Notes under the pieces: generated by a model
What the model saw: only the letters and a program-made list of their open reading frames with translations
Databases searched by the model: none
What the model was told of the DNA's origin: nothing
Position numbers and translations under genes: made by a program
Shown: positions 19,760-30,046 of the stretch, piece after piece
Layout: each line of letters starts with the position of its first letter
Numbering within the stretch: the stretch's first letter is position 1
DNA from: Daejeonella sp.
GTDB lineage: Bacteria > Bacteroidota > Bacteroidia > Sphingobacteriales > Sphingobacteriaceae
DNA: 64,000 nt
NCBI RefSeq assembly: GCF_017495225.1
Contig: NZ_JAFEIG010000020.1
Span: forward strand, 124,001 to 188,000
Direction: 5' to 3'

Positions 19760-20884
19760 TTAGGCTATCATTGATAAAGCGTGTTTTAAATCATCTATAA
19801 GGTCTGATGGATTTTCTAAACCTACCGAAACCCGAATTAAATTTTGTGGAGTTTTTGTCTCTGGACCCTCAACAGATGCTCTATGTTCTATTAAGCTTTC
19901 AACACCACCTAAACTGGTAGCTTGAGTAAATATCTTAACTGAATTAACTAGTTTCCTAGCTTCATCAGAGCCTCCTTTAACTAAAAATGATAACATACCT
20001 CCAAAAGAACTCATCTGCTTCTTAGCTATTTCATGTCCTTGGTGGTCAGATAAACCAGGATAATACACTTTTTCTACACCATCATGTGCATTTAAAAAAT
20101 TAGCAATTTGCATAGCATTTTCGGTGTGAGCACGCATTCTATAGGGTAATGTTTTAATCCCACGCACAGTCATATAGCAGTCAAAAGGAGCTGGAACAGC
20201 ACCAGAAAGTACTTGCACATTTCTAATTTTCTTCCAAAAATCATCGTCTTTTAAAGTTGCCAATGCTCCACCAATTACATCGCTATGACCTCCTAAATAT
20301 TTTGTAGTAGAATGCATAACCATATCACATCCTAATTCTAAAGGCCTTTGAAGCATAGGCGTACTAAATGTATTATCGCAAACTACCACTATTCCATTAT
20401 CCTTAGCAATTTTTACTAGAGATTGGATATCGCAAATTTTAAGCAGGGGATTGGATGGTGTTTCAATCCAGATGAGTTTAGTATTATGTCTAATTACTTT
20501 TTTTACAGATTCTAAGTCGGATAAATCAATAAAATCAACTTCGATAATTCCATGAAAAACTTGTAATAATTGATTTCTCAATCCGTGATACATATCATCA
20601 GGTGCAATTATATGAACTCCAGGTCCTAAAGCTTGAAAAACAGCTGCACCAGCAGCATTACCGGAAGAAAACGCCGCTGCCGATTCGGCACCTTCCAATT
20701 GTCCAATTACATTTTCTAATGATTTTCTATTGGGATTGTCGGCACGTGAATAAACATATCCACCCGGATATTCGCCATCTTCACCACGCTCAAAGGTAGT
20801 CGACAAAGTAATTGGCTGAATGGCAGCTTTTGTATGCTCGTCTATTGAATTACCTGCATGTATGGCTATGGTTTCGATTTTCAT
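19760..20884 (-). CDS. Cystathionine gamma-synthase / trans-sulfuration family PLP enzyme
   Basis: METIAIHAG..., VYSRADNPNRKSLE, HSTTKYLGGHSDVIGGA, SLGGVESLIEHRAS, RVSVGLE; start set to ATG 20884 (ORF track used a TTG). Confidence 0.9.
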   Translation of the reverse strand: MKIETIAIHAGNSIDEHTKAAIQPITLSTTFERGEDGEYPGGYVYSRADNPNRKSLENVIGQLEGAESAAAFSSGNAAGAAVFQALGPGVHIIAPDDMYHGLRNQLLQVFHGIIEVDFIDLSDLESVKKVIRHNTKLIWIETPSNPLLKICDIQSLVKIAKDNGIVVVCDNTFSTPMLQRPLELGCDMVMHSTTKYLGGHSDVIGGALATLKDDDFWKKIRNVQVLSGAVPAPFDCYMTVRGIKTLPYRMRAHTENAMQIANFLNAHDGVEKVYYPGLSDHQGHEIAKKQMSSFGGMLSFLVKGGSDEARKLVNSVKIFTQATSLGGVESLIEHRASVEGPETKTPQNLIRVSVGLENPSDLIDDLKHALSMIA

Positions 20885-21072
20885 ATTATTCAATTTATGT
20901 TTTCATTAGAAATTATGCAGCAAGATAATTAAAGATTAAAAAATGGGACCTTATTAAATCATTTTATTCAGTAATAAAGATCATTTTATTAAAAATAATT
21001 AAATAATTAAGGCTTTTACAAGCAAATGATAATGAATCTTATACAATATTGTATTTTTGTAGAAATACTAAA

Positions 21073-22266
21073 ATGAACGCTGCTACAAAATTAGAACTGC
21101 TAATAGGTGATTCAAGCCTTTCTACTGAGCTAAAACTTATCGCTGAAAAGGTTAAATCTAACCAACGTATTTCCTTTGATGAAGGTGTATTACTCTATGA
21201 AAAGGCCGAATTAGGATATTTGGGTGTACTAGCCAATTATATTCGCGAAAAGCGTCATGGTGATAAGACCTATTTTAATCGTAATTTTCATATAGAACCT
21301 ACCAATTTATGTATCTACGATTGTAAATTTTGCTCTTACTCAGTTTTAATTAAAGAGAAATCGCAAGGTTGGGAATATACTATGGAGCAGATGCTCGATA
21401 TAGTTAAAAACTATGATGGTCAGCCAGTTACTGAAGTTCATATTGTTGGTGGGGTTTTACCTCAATATGATTTAAAATTCTACTCCGAACTTTTCACTGC
21501 GATTCATAAACACAGACCTGATCTTCATGTAAAAGCTTTAACCCCCGTTGAATATCACTATATTTTCAAAAAGGCTAAAGTTGATTATGCAACTGGCATG
21601 AAATTAATGAAAGAGGCTGGTTTAGATTCCATTCCTGGTGGTGGCGCCGAAATTTTTGCTCCTGAAATAAGAGAAATTATAGCTAAAGACAAGTGTACTG
21701 GCGAGGAGTGGCTTCAAATACATGAAGAATGGCATAAACTGGGTATGCGCTCAAATGCAACCATGTTATATGGTCATATTGAGAAATTTGAACATCGTAT
21801 AGATCACTTAGAGCAGCTTCGTGCACTTCAAGATAAAACTGGTGGCTTTCAGACTTTTATTCCTCTAAAGTTTAGAAATCAAGACAATCAAATGTCGCAT
21901 GTTCCTGAAGTTTCAGTTATTGAAGATCTTCGCAATTATGCAATTTCTCGTATTTATCTCGATAATTTTGATCATATCAAGGCCTATTGGGCAATGATTA
22001 GTCGCAGTACGGCTCAATTATCCCTAAATTTTGGTGTTGATGATATTGATGGAACTTTAGATGATACAACTAAAATTTATTCTATGGCCGGTGCAGAAGA
22101 ACAGCATCCTGCAATGAGTACCCAAGAATTAGTTGAACTTATCAAAAATATTGGTAGACATCCAGTTGAACGAGATACTTTATATAATGTAATCACTGAT
22201 TATAAAGATTTTGAATTCCCTGTGGAGGAAAAACCTAAATATTATCAATTACCTGTTATCAATTGA
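21073..22266 (+). CDS. mqnE: Aminofutalosine synthase MqnE (radical SAM)
   Basis: FHIEPTNLCIYDCKFCSYS CxxxCxxC cluster motif, EVHIVGGVLPQYDL, SIPGGGAEIF; start set to ATG 21073. Confidence 0.92.
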   Translation: MNAATKLELLIGDSSLSTELKLIAEKVKSNQRISFDEGVLLYEKAELGYLGVLANYIREKRHGDKTYFNRNFHIEPTNLCIYDCKFCSYSVLIKEKSQGWEYTMEQMLDIVKNYDGQPVTEVHIVGGVLPQYDLKFYSELFTAIHKHRPDLHVKALTPVEYHYIFKKAKVDYATGMKLMKEAGLDSIPGGGAEIFAPEIREIIAKDKCTGEEWLQIHEEWHKLGMRSNATMLYGHIEKFEHRIDHLEQLRALQDKTGGFQTFIPLKFRNQDNQMSHVPEVSVIEDLRNYAISRIYLDNFDHIKAYWAMISRSTAQLSLNFGVDDIDGTLDDTTKIYSMAGAEEQHPAMSTQELVELIKNIGRHPVERDTLYNVITDYKDFEFPVEEKPKYYQLPVIN

Positions 22267-22874
22267 GAAAGGTAATTTATATCATTCGGCATGGCGAAAC
22301 GGACTTGAATAAAATGGGTATTGTTCAAGGGCGTGGAATGGATACTGAATTAAATGAAAAGGGGAGAGCACAAGCCGAAGCATTTTATCAAGCATACAAA
22401 GATGTACCATTTGATAAAATATATACTTCTACCCTAAAAAGAACACATCAGACTGTTCAAAATTTCATTGATAAGCATATCCCATGGGTACAATTTGCTG
22501 GTTTAGACGAATTAGGATGGGGTATTCACGAAGGTCAACAAAGCACTGAAAAATTAAGATCCGACTTTCATGAAATTACTGAACACTGGAAGGCTGGAAA
22601 TTTGCATCATAAGTTTGAACGTGGCGAAAGTCCGCTTGAAGTTAAAGAACGCCAATTAATTGTCCTAGAGAAATTAATTGAAGAAAATGAAGATGAAAAT
22701 ATACTTATCTGTATGCATGGTCGTGCTATGCGACTTTTTCTTTGTCTTTTAACAAATAAACCTCTCACTGAAATGGATACCTTCCCACATACTAATACCA
22801 CGCTTTATAAGATTGGTTTTGATGGAAATGACTTCCATATACTTGAATTTAATAATACAAAACACTTAGACTAA
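22263..22874 (+). CDS. Histidine phosphatase family protein (TTG start, overlaps mqnE stop)
   Basis: VIYIIRHGETDLNKMGIVQGRGMDTELNEKGRAQA RHG motif; no in-frame ATG before the catalytic motif. Confidence 0.9.
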   Translation: MRKVIYIIRHGETDLNKMGIVQGRGMDTELNEKGRAQAEAFYQAYKDVPFDKIYTSTLKRTHQTVQNFIDKHIPWVQFAGLDELGWGIHEGQQSTEKLRSDFHEITEHWKAGNLHHKFERGESPLEVKERQLIVLEKLIEENEDENILICMHGRAMRLFLCLLTNKPLTEMDTFPHTNTTLYKIGFDGNDFHILEFNNTKHLD

Positions 22875-22878
22875 TTAA

Positions 22879-23604
22879 TTGATTTTGAATAAGTTAAAAG
22901 TATCTGCCGTTTCTTACACTAATTCCAAACCCTTTGTTTTTGGATTATTGCATTCAGATATATTGGATAAAATTGAATTAAGTTTAGATATACCTTCAGT
23001 TTGTGCATTAAAACTAATTGAAAATCAAGTAGATATAGGATTGGTTCCAGTAGCAGCATTACTTCAAATTCCCAATTATCATATCATATCTGATTATTGT
23101 ATTGGGGCTAATGGGGCTGTAGACTCCGTTTTTATTTTTAGTAATAAGCCAATTTCGGAAATAAAAACACTCAAATTGGATAGTCAATCTCGCACTTCTA
23201 ATAATTTAGCAAGAGTTCTTATAAAAAATTACTGGAAATGTACTCCGGAATTTGTAGAACATGAAAATGCGGACGCTTTTGTTCAAATTGGCGATAGAAC
23301 TTTTGGCAAAAAAGATCAATTTTTATTCCATTATGATTTATCAGAGGAATGGTTCAAGTTTACTGGTTTACCTTTTGCATTCGCTGTTTGGGCTGCAAAT
23401 AAGCCTATATCAGAAATCTTTAAGGATGAGTTTAATGCAGCATTAAAATTCGGACTTGAACAGAGAGATCGAGTGTTAAATGATCTAAAATCAGTGGATA
23501 ATTTTGATTTAAGCGATTATTTAATGAATAAAATTGATTTTAACCTAAATGAAGATAAGTTAAAGGCAATTAAGAAATTTCATGACTTAATAAGAGATCT
23601 TTAA
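22879..23604 (+). CDS. mqnA: Chorismate dehydratase MqnA (menaquinone biosynthesis), TTG start
   Basis: KVSAVSYTNSKPFVFGL..., DIGLVPVAALLQIPNYHIISDYCIGANG, DSQSRTSNNLARVLI; MqnA/MqnD fold. Confidence 0.9.
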   Translation: MILNKLKVSAVSYTNSKPFVFGLLHSDILDKIELSLDIPSVCALKLIENQVDIGLVPVAALLQIPNYHIISDYCIGANGAVDSVFIFSNKPISEIKTLKLDSQSRTSNNLARVLIKNYWKCTPEFVEHENADAFVQIGDRTFGKKDQFLFHYDLSEEWFKFTGLPFAFAVWAANKPISEIFKDEFNAALKFGLEQRDRVLNDLKSVDNFDLSDYLMNKIDFNLNEDKLKAIKKFHDLIRDL

Positions 23605-23606
23605 AT

Positions 23607-24470
23607 TTATAATCTACTTAAAACCAGCTGAATAGCTTCATCAATTACTTTAGCTGGATTGCTTGAGAATTCAAATTTAACTCTACTCGCCAAGATAGCA
23701 TTTATAGATATCGCCTTATGGCCCATAGCCTTAGAAAGCGCATAAATACCCGCAGTTTCCATTTCTAAATTTGTAATTCTTTGATTGTTGAATGAAAAGC
23801 TTGTAAAAAGATCCACTAAACCCGGAAAAGCACTTTTTGCACGAACTTCTCGACCTTGTGGTGAGTAAAAACCGGGTGCTGTAAGTGTAAGTCCCTTAGG
23901 TAAATCTTTTCCAATTTTTTCTAATAAACTGGGATCAACTCTAGTAACATAGGGAGAAATGCCCTTTAAATGATGAAAATGCGACTTTATAGCATCTGAT
24001 AACAAAAGCTCCTCAGCACTAAGTTCATGGAGATAATAATTCATTAAGGCATCTAGCCCTACACCATATTCAGAAACTAGAATACTTCCCATGGGAATAT
24101 CATTTTGTACAGTTCCAGAAGTTCCAACTCTAATAATATCTAGACTTTTTAGATCTTCTTTTACCATTCTAGTACTGAAATCTATATTAACCAATGCATC
24201 AAGTTCATTGATTACAATATCAATATTGTCTGTACCAATACCTGTAGAAATTACAGTAATGCGTTTTGAACCTAGATAACCGGTATGAGTAATAAATTCA
24301 CGCTTACCCTTTTTCAGTTCAATGCGATCAAAATATCTACTTACCTCAGAAACTCTTTCAGGATCGCCAACAGTAATAACCGTATCTGCAACATCCTCAG
24401 GCAATAAATTAAGGTGATAGATACTCCCATCTGGGTTTATGATTAAATCGGCATTTGAGATGGTTTTCAT
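23607..24470 (-). CDS. Nucleoside (uridine-type) phosphorylase
   Basis: TVGDPERVSEVSRYFD, STGIGTDNIDIVINEL, VGTSGTVQ, LEMETAGIYAL; start set to ATG 24470. Confidence 0.88.
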   Translation of the reverse strand: MKTISNADLIINPDGSIYHLNLLPEDVADTVITVGDPERVSEVSRYFDRIELKKGKREFITHTGYLGSKRITVISTGIGTDNIDIVINELDALVNIDFSTRMVKEDLKSLDIIRVGTSGTVQNDIPMGSILVSEYGVGLDALMNYYLHELSAEELLLSDAIKSHFHHLKGISPYVTRVDPSLLEKIGKDLPKGLTLTAPGFYSPQGREVRAKSAFPGLVDLFTSFSFNNQRITNLEMETAGIYALSKAMGHKAISINAILASRVKFEFSSNPAKVIDEAIQLVLSRL

Positions 24471-24536
24471 GGGCAAAGAGCTAGAATAAATACAAATTTA
24501 CAGCATATTTTAGTGATTTTCTTTATCAATCCTGTT

Positions 24537-25142
24537 TTATCCTTTCCACTTTAATCCTTCAACTTTCTCTAAGCGACCAAGAACTTTATTAACCTGAGAT
24601 TGCCTAATTTCAATATCTAAGGAACAATTTAGGTCAAATTGCTGATTAAAGATTCTTAAACCTTCATCTTTAATTATCTTCATCACTTCATTCATTACAG
24701 AATGTCCAAATTCAAGTTTAAATATAAGATCAATGGTTTTTTCAATAACATTTGCCTGATTTATAGCATCTTGTGTTGCAGATTTATAAGCATTTATTAA
24801 TCCTGGTACACCCAATAAAGTTCCGCCAAAATAGCGAACAACAACAGCTAAAACGTTTGTTAAATCAGAGGATAAAAGCGTATTTAAAATAGGTCTACCT
24901 GCAGTCCCGGAAGGCTCACCATCATCATTTATCCTGAATACTGTTCGATCTGAGCCAATTCTCATTGCCCAACAGTGATGCCTTGCCTTTGGATGCAAAG
25001 CTTTGAGCTCAGCAATTATATTCTTTATTTCTTCTTCAGATTTAATGGGATATAAATAGGCAATAAAACGGCTTCCTTTATCTCTGAAAATGCCTTCGAC
25101 TTCCTTTTCTATAGTTTTATATGTATCATCAAAAAGCATCAT
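24537..25142 (-). CDS. YigZ/IMPACT family protein
   Basis: KGSRFIAYLYPIKSEEE, HHCWAMRIG, DDGEPSGTAGRPIL, VVVRYFGGTLLGVPGLINAYK motifs. Confidence 0.92.
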   Translation of the reverse strand: MMLFDDTYKTIEKEVEGIFRDKGSRFIAYLYPIKSEEEIKNIIAELKALHPKARHHCWAMRIGSDRTVFRINDDGEPSGTAGRPILNTLLSSDLTNVLAVVVRYFGGTLLGVPGLINAYKSATQDAINQANVIEKTIDLIFKLEFGHSVMNEVMKIIKDEGLRIFNQQFDLNCSLDIEIRQSQVNKVLGRLEKVEGLKWKG

Positions 25143-25994
25143 TTATTTAGCAAAGTATAAAACTAAAATTGAAATTAAGGCAAGTAGGATACCAGCATAG
25201 TTTAAGCGACTAAGGCGCTCTTTGAAGACAAATACCCCAACAGCAGACCCTAAAAGAATTACACCAATATTCATGCTTGAGAATACAATGGACGGCTGAT
25301 TTGCCAAATCTTGATGTGCTTTAAGGTAAAAAAGTATGTTCCCAAAATTGGCTATCCCTAGAATCCAACCACAAATCAAATTGATTAAAGTAAACCTCAA
25401 TTTTTTAAAGAAATATAAATAAAGGAGATAAAAGATGGAGATTGAAAATGCAATAATGAAAACAATAAATAAGGATGAAGTAAAGGGAATATCAGTTGTT
25501 TTAGCAATTTGCTTAAATAGGGTGTCTATGATGCCCATCCCAATAAAAACAAGTAATGGATAGAGCCAAACTCCAGATTTTTCACCTTGATTCTTCTGCC
25601 ATGGAATTGAAAAAACTATAGCAAGAAAAGCTATTCCAATACCAATTATTTTTATTGCCGATTGTTCTTCCCCAAACAAGATAAATGCGGAAAAAACTGG
25701 AATGAAAAGGGATAATCTTTGCGCTATATCAGTCCTGACAATACCCGTATATCTTATAGATAAGGCTAAAATAACAAATAGTGAAGGTAAAAGTACACCC
25801 AAAGCAATATAAACAGAGAAAATACGCTCTGTTAAATTTGGTATTTCAGGCCTATAAATTACCCATGTTAAAAATCCGGCAATTGAGTAATTCCAGGCAA
25901 TTGCTTGTTTATTATCAATTTCATAGCGCTTAGCGAGTTTCAGTAGTACAGAAACTAAAACACTAAAACATACACTTATGAGTATATAAATCAT
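25143..25994 (-). CDS. EamA/DMT-family transporter
   Basis: About 10 hydrophobic helices, C-terminal SSMNIGVILLGSAVGVFVFKERLS typical of DMT transporters. Confidence 0.8.
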   Translation of the reverse strand: MIYILISVCFSVLVSVLLKLAKRYEIDNKQAIAWNYSIAGFLTWVIYRPEIPNLTERIFSVYIALGVLLPSLFVILALSIRYTGIVRTDIAQRLSLFIPVFSAFILFGEEQSAIKIIGIGIAFLAIVFSIPWQKNQGEKSGVWLYPLLVFIGMGIIDTLFKQIAKTTDIPFTSSLFIVFIIAFSISIFYLLYLYFFKKLRFTLINLICGWILGIANFGNILFYLKAHQDLANQPSIVFSSMNIGVILLGSAVGVFVFKERLSRLNYAGILLALISILVLYFAK

Positions 25995-26000
25995 TTCAGG

Positions 26001-27041
26001 CTATATTTTGTAAATTTTTAAGGTATCTGGACCAATATTCTTAGTTTCAATCAAAGTATTAGTGATTTTGGGTGCTAAAACACCTTCATCCCAACAATTA
26101 GGAGAAACAAATACTCTAGCTTCATCCCATAATCCTGCCTTAATAAATAGGTCTAATGTTTCTTTACCACCTTCCACAATCAATGATTGAACATCCATTA
26201 TATAAAGTTGATAAGCAATTAATTGGGGCAAATAATCAAAATTTTCAAGCTCTAGGAATTTAATTTTTCCAATTAGCTCTGTCTTTTCTTGATTAAAAAT
26301 AATAGTGTCCTGACTTTGGTCAAAAATATTTAATTCAGCAGGAAGTTCTAATCGACGGTCTACTATAATACGGATTGGATTTCTACCTTCACATTCACGC
26401 ACATTTAATCTAGGATTATCTGCCAGAGCTGTATTTTTACCAATAAGAACAGCATCTTCCTCGGCTCTCCAACGGTGTACTAATTGTTTAGATTCTGGAG
26501 AACTTATCCATTTTTGAGATCCATCTAAAGGTGCAAAATATCCATTTGAAGTTTCAGCCCATTTTAAGATGATATAGGGTCTTTGTTTGCTTATTCGAGT
26601 AAAAAATCGTATATTAAGATTGTAGGATTCATCATTAAGTATATTTTCAATCACTTCAATACCCGCAGACCTTAATTTTTCAATTCCTTTGCCATTTATA
26701 GCCGGAAATGGATCACTACAGCCAATTACAACTTTAGGTATTTCATTAGAAATAATTAAATCAGCACATGGAGGAGTTTTGCCATAGTGGGAGCAGGGCT
26801 CCAAATTGACATAAATAGTTGATTTTTTAAGCAAATCTTTAGCATTCGCATGCTTATCAAACACATCATTAACAGCATTTACTTCAGCATGTGCCTCGCC
26901 AAAGACCATATGATAACCTTCACCAATAATTTTACCATCATGAACAATTACAGAACCGACCATTGGATTCGGACTAACCTTTCCTGCACCCAAAAGTGCA
27001 AGTTCAAGGCAACGATTCATAAAATACTCGTGTTGAGCCAT
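26001..27041 (-). CDS. ribD: Bifunctional riboflavin deaminase/reductase RibD
   Basis: GAGKVSPNPMVGSVIVHDGKIIGEGYH, HAEVNA, YVNLEPCSHYGKTPPC and reductase GKNTALADNPRLNVR. Confidence 0.95.
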   Translation of the reverse strand: MAQHEYFMNRCLELALLGAGKVSPNPMVGSVIVHDGKIIGEGYHMVFGEAHAEVNAVNDVFDKHANAKDLLKKSTIYVNLEPCSHYGKTPPCADLIISNEIPKVVIGCSDPFPAINGKGIEKLRSAGIEVIENILNDESYNLNIRFFTRISKQRPYIILKWAETSNGYFAPLDGSQKWISSPESKQLVHRWRAEEDAVLIGKNTALADNPRLNVRECEGRNPIRIIVDRRLELPAELNIFDQSQDTIIFNQEKTELIGKIKFLELENFDYLPQLIAYQLYIMDVQSLIVEGGKETLDLFIKAGLWDEARVFVSPNCWDEGVLAPKITNTLIETKNIGPDTLKIYKI

Positions 27042-27152
27042 GACACAAAAATAGCATCAATTAGAGAAATTATGGTCAATTAAACAATTTAATTCTCGTG
27101 ATTTAAAATCTATAAATTATGGATTTTAAAGCTAATTGGTTTACTTTGCGGC

Positions 27153-28019
27153 ATGACTTTCATACAACTCGAGAAAGAATTCATTGATGCTTTATCAACA
27201 ATTTACGATTCCCAAGAAGCAAAAAGCCTCACTTGGTTGAGCATAAACGCAGCGTCTAAGCTTGAAAGAGCGAAATACCTCAGTATGAGAGACGAGGAAA
27301 TACCTGCAGCTGATCTTGAAAAATTATTAGAAATTCTTGAACAATTAAAAATCGGACTTCCACTGCAATATATTTTAGGTGAAACAGAATTTTATGATTT
27401 AAAGTTTAAAGTAAACCCTTCTGTTCTTATCCCACGACCAGAAACCGAAGAATTAGTCGACTGGGCTTTAATTACCATCCGGGAAATGAAAGGTGAAACT
27501 GAAGTCTTAAAAATCGTCGATTTAGGTACTGGGAGTGGATGCATACCCATTTCAATTAAAAAATATATTCCTTTAGCTGATATTTCAGCAATTGATATCT
27601 CTAAAGAAGCCCTAAATACTGCCAAACAAAATGCTGAAATCAATAATACTGAAATCAAGTTCCTTGAGGATGATATTTTAAATCCTACGAGTCAAGAGTT
27701 AATTAATAATCAATACGATTTAATAATCAGCAATCCTCCTTATGTTACAGATTCCGAGAAATTGGAAATGCATCAAAATGTATTAAATCATGAGCCGCAT
27801 AGCGCATTGTTTGTTCCTGATAATGAAGCACTTAAGTTTTATGTATCCATTGCAGATTTTGCATTAAATCATTTGAATAAAAACGGATTTTTGTTTCTAG
27901 AAATTAATAAAAACCTTGGTAAGGAAACAGGTGAATTATTAACTAAACAAGGATTTAAAACTGTTGAAATCAGGCAAGATATGTATGGTAAGGACCGTAT
28001 GATCAAGGCTTCACTTTAA
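27153..28019 (+). CDS. prmC: Peptide chain release factor N(5)-glutamine methyltransferase
   Basis: PLQYILGETEFYDLKFKVNPSVLIPRPETEELV, DLGTGSGCIPIS, ISNPPYV. Confidence 0.95.
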   Translation: MTFIQLEKEFIDALSTIYDSQEAKSLTWLSINAASKLERAKYLSMRDEEIPAADLEKLLEILEQLKIGLPLQYILGETEFYDLKFKVNPSVLIPRPETEELVDWALITIREMKGETEVLKIVDLGTGSGCIPISIKKYIPLADISAIDISKEALNTAKQNAEINNTEIKFLEDDILNPTSQELINNQYDLIISNPPYVTDSEKLEMHQNVLNHEPHSALFVPDNEALKFYVSIADFALNHLNKNGFLFLEINKNLGKETGELLTKQGFKTVEIRQDMYGKDRMIKASL

Positions 28020-28051
28020 TTTTAAATACTTTAAATCAACATTAAACAATT

Positions 28052-29104
28052 ATGATAAGCTATTTTGAAGCTACTCTCGCTAAAATTTCAGTCCACAGAG
28101 TGGGAAACAAAGCATTAAATGAATTTTACAGCTTGTCGGATAATACTCTTCAAATTGAGGATGAGACGCTTAGGCGACTTTTAATGCAGTATTTTTTATC
28201 GCCTTTTGAAAAATCTTTTGAATTATTTCGTTTTACTCATTCAAGCGATGATTTAAATTTAAATGAGCTTTTTCACTTTAGTTCTCAGATTTTTGAAGAT
28301 TTAGCGAGTTTTCATGAGCTTAGCGGACAAATCACCAAACATCTCTTTAATATCTCAAATCACCCAAAAATCAAGTCGGGAGAGCTTTATATCGCCACAT
28401 TTAAAGATATTCAGTTAGAAGGTGAGTTAGTGGATGCAATTGGTATTTTCAAATCTGAAACCAAAGAAAGTTATTTAAAAGTCAATCCGGAAGAGGGTGG
28501 TTTTGCTATTTCTTATGAAGAAGAGGCTATAAATATCACCAAACTCGACAAAGGATGCCTAATTTTTAATACTGAAAAGGATGAAGGTTTTAAAGTAATT
28601 GTAATAGATCAAACTAATCGTACCGATGCAGCTTATTGGAAAGATGAGTTTCTGCAGTTAAAAATCAGAAATGACAATTTCAATAAAACCAATACCACAC
28701 TTGGTGTTTGTAAAGAGTTCATTACCAATAAATTAGATGATGAATTCGATATCTCAAAGGCTGATAAAATTGATCTATTAAATAAATCAATGAAGTACTT
28801 TAAAGAGAAAGATAGCTTTGACATAGATGAGTTTTCGGAAGAGGTAATCGGCAACCCTAAGGCAATCGAATCTTTTAAAAACTATAGTAAGGAATATAAT
28901 GAAGAGTTTGATGCAGGTTTAGATCAACCATTCGATATATCAAGTGCTGCAGTAAAAAAACAGGCTAAAATTTTTAAGAGTATTTTAAAGCTTGATAAAA
29001 ATTTTCACATCTATATTCACGGAAATAAAGAATTAATTGAGAAAGGCTTCGATGATGATAAAGCCATGAATTATTATAAGGTTTACTTCAAGGAAGAGCA
29101 ATAG
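28052..29104 (+). CDS. Nucleoid-associated protein (NdpA/YejK-like)
   Basis: MISYFEATLAKISVHRVGNKALNE..., architecture of the 37-kDa nucleoid-associated protein family. Confidence 0.85.
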   Translation: MISYFEATLAKISVHRVGNKALNEFYSLSDNTLQIEDETLRRLLMQYFLSPFEKSFELFRFTHSSDDLNLNELFHFSSQIFEDLASFHELSGQITKHLFNISNHPKIKSGELYIATFKDIQLEGELVDAIGIFKSETKESYLKVNPEEGGFAISYEEEAINITKLDKGCLIFNTEKDEGFKVIVIDQTNRTDAAYWKDEFLQLKIRNDNFNKTNTTLGVCKEFITNKLDDEFDISKADKIDLLNKSMKYFKEKDSFDIDEFSEEVIGNPKAIESFKNYSKEYNEEFDAGLDQPFDISSAAVKKQAKIFKSILKLDKNFHIYIHGNKELIEKGFDDDKAMNYYKVYFKEEQ

Positions 29105-29105
29105 A

Positions 29106-30005
29106 TTAACTCCTAGGATGAAACTGAATGATTGTTTCTCTCAGATAATCGCGGTCAAGGTGCGTGTAAATCTCTGTAGTTGTAATACTTTCATGTCCTA
29201 ACATCTCTTGAACCGCTCTTAAATCGGCTCCACCCTCAATTAAATGTGTGGCAAATGAATGTCTGAATGTATGGGGACTAATACTCTTTTTAATTCCGGC
29301 CTTTTCGGCTAAATCTTTAATAATAAGAAAAACCATAACTCTTGAAATGGGGTTTCCTCGATTATTTAAAAATACAAAATCTTCATTTCCAGGTTTTACC
29401 TTTATGTGAACGCGAATTTCATCAATAAAAATACGTAAATATTTAACAGCATCTGAACCAATGGGTACCAAGCGTTCTTTATTGCCTTTTCCTAAAATTT
29501 TGATAAAATCGATATCTAAATAAAGATTTGAAATTTTCAAGCCAGTAAGCTCCGAAACTCGTAATCCACAACCATATAATATTTCTAACATGGCCTTATT
29601 TCGCATACCCTCTGGTTTTGAAAGGTCAACAGCTTCGATTAGATTATTAATTTCAACAATATTTAGAGTATCAGGTAGCTTCCGACTTGTTTTGGGGCTT
29701 TCTAAAAGTGCAGAGGGATCGGTACTAATATTGTTTTCAAGGACTAAATACTTGAAAAATGCTTTCAAACCAGATAAAACTCTAGCCTGAGTAGGAGGAA
29801 GCATTCCCAATTCATTCACCCAAACTAAAAAATCTTTTAGATCATCACTTGATATATTTTTTAAATCTTTTTCATCAGATTTAGCTATAAAATACTGCTT
29901 TAGCTTATCTACATCATGTAAATATGCTTCGATTGTATTCGCCGATAGGGAACGTTCCAATCTTAAATATGATTTAAAGCCGAGAAGACCTGATTGCCAG
30001 TCCAA
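29106..30005 (-). CDS. xerD: Site-specific tyrosine recombinase XerD
   Basis: SAM-like N domain, EILYGCGLRVSELTGLK, GKGNKERLVPIG, SPHTFRHSFATHLIEGGADLRAVQEMLGHESITTTEIYTHLD. Confidence 0.93.
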   Translation of the reverse strand: MDWQSGLLGFKSYLRLERSLSANTIEAYLHDVDKLKQYFIAKSDEKDLKNISSDDLKDFLVWVNELGMLPPTQARVLSGLKAFFKYLVLENNISTDPSALLESPKTSRKLPDTLNIVEINNLIEAVDLSKPEGMRNKAMLEILYGCGLRVSELTGLKISNLYLDIDFIKILGKGNKERLVPIGSDAVKYLRIFIDEIRVHIKVKPGNEDFVFLNNRGNPISRVMVFLIIKDLAEKAGIKKSISPHTFRHSFATHLIEGGADLRAVQEMLGHESITTTEIYTHLDRDYLRETIIQFHPRS

Positions 30006-30046
30006 AATATTTTTTAAGTTTGATTAATCTTTAAGAATTAGAATTC

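Noticed and set aside
29106-30005. Tyrosine recombinase as evidence for a mobile element
   Set aside because: Protein matches housekeeping XerD; no flanking repeats, tRNA or cargo genes.
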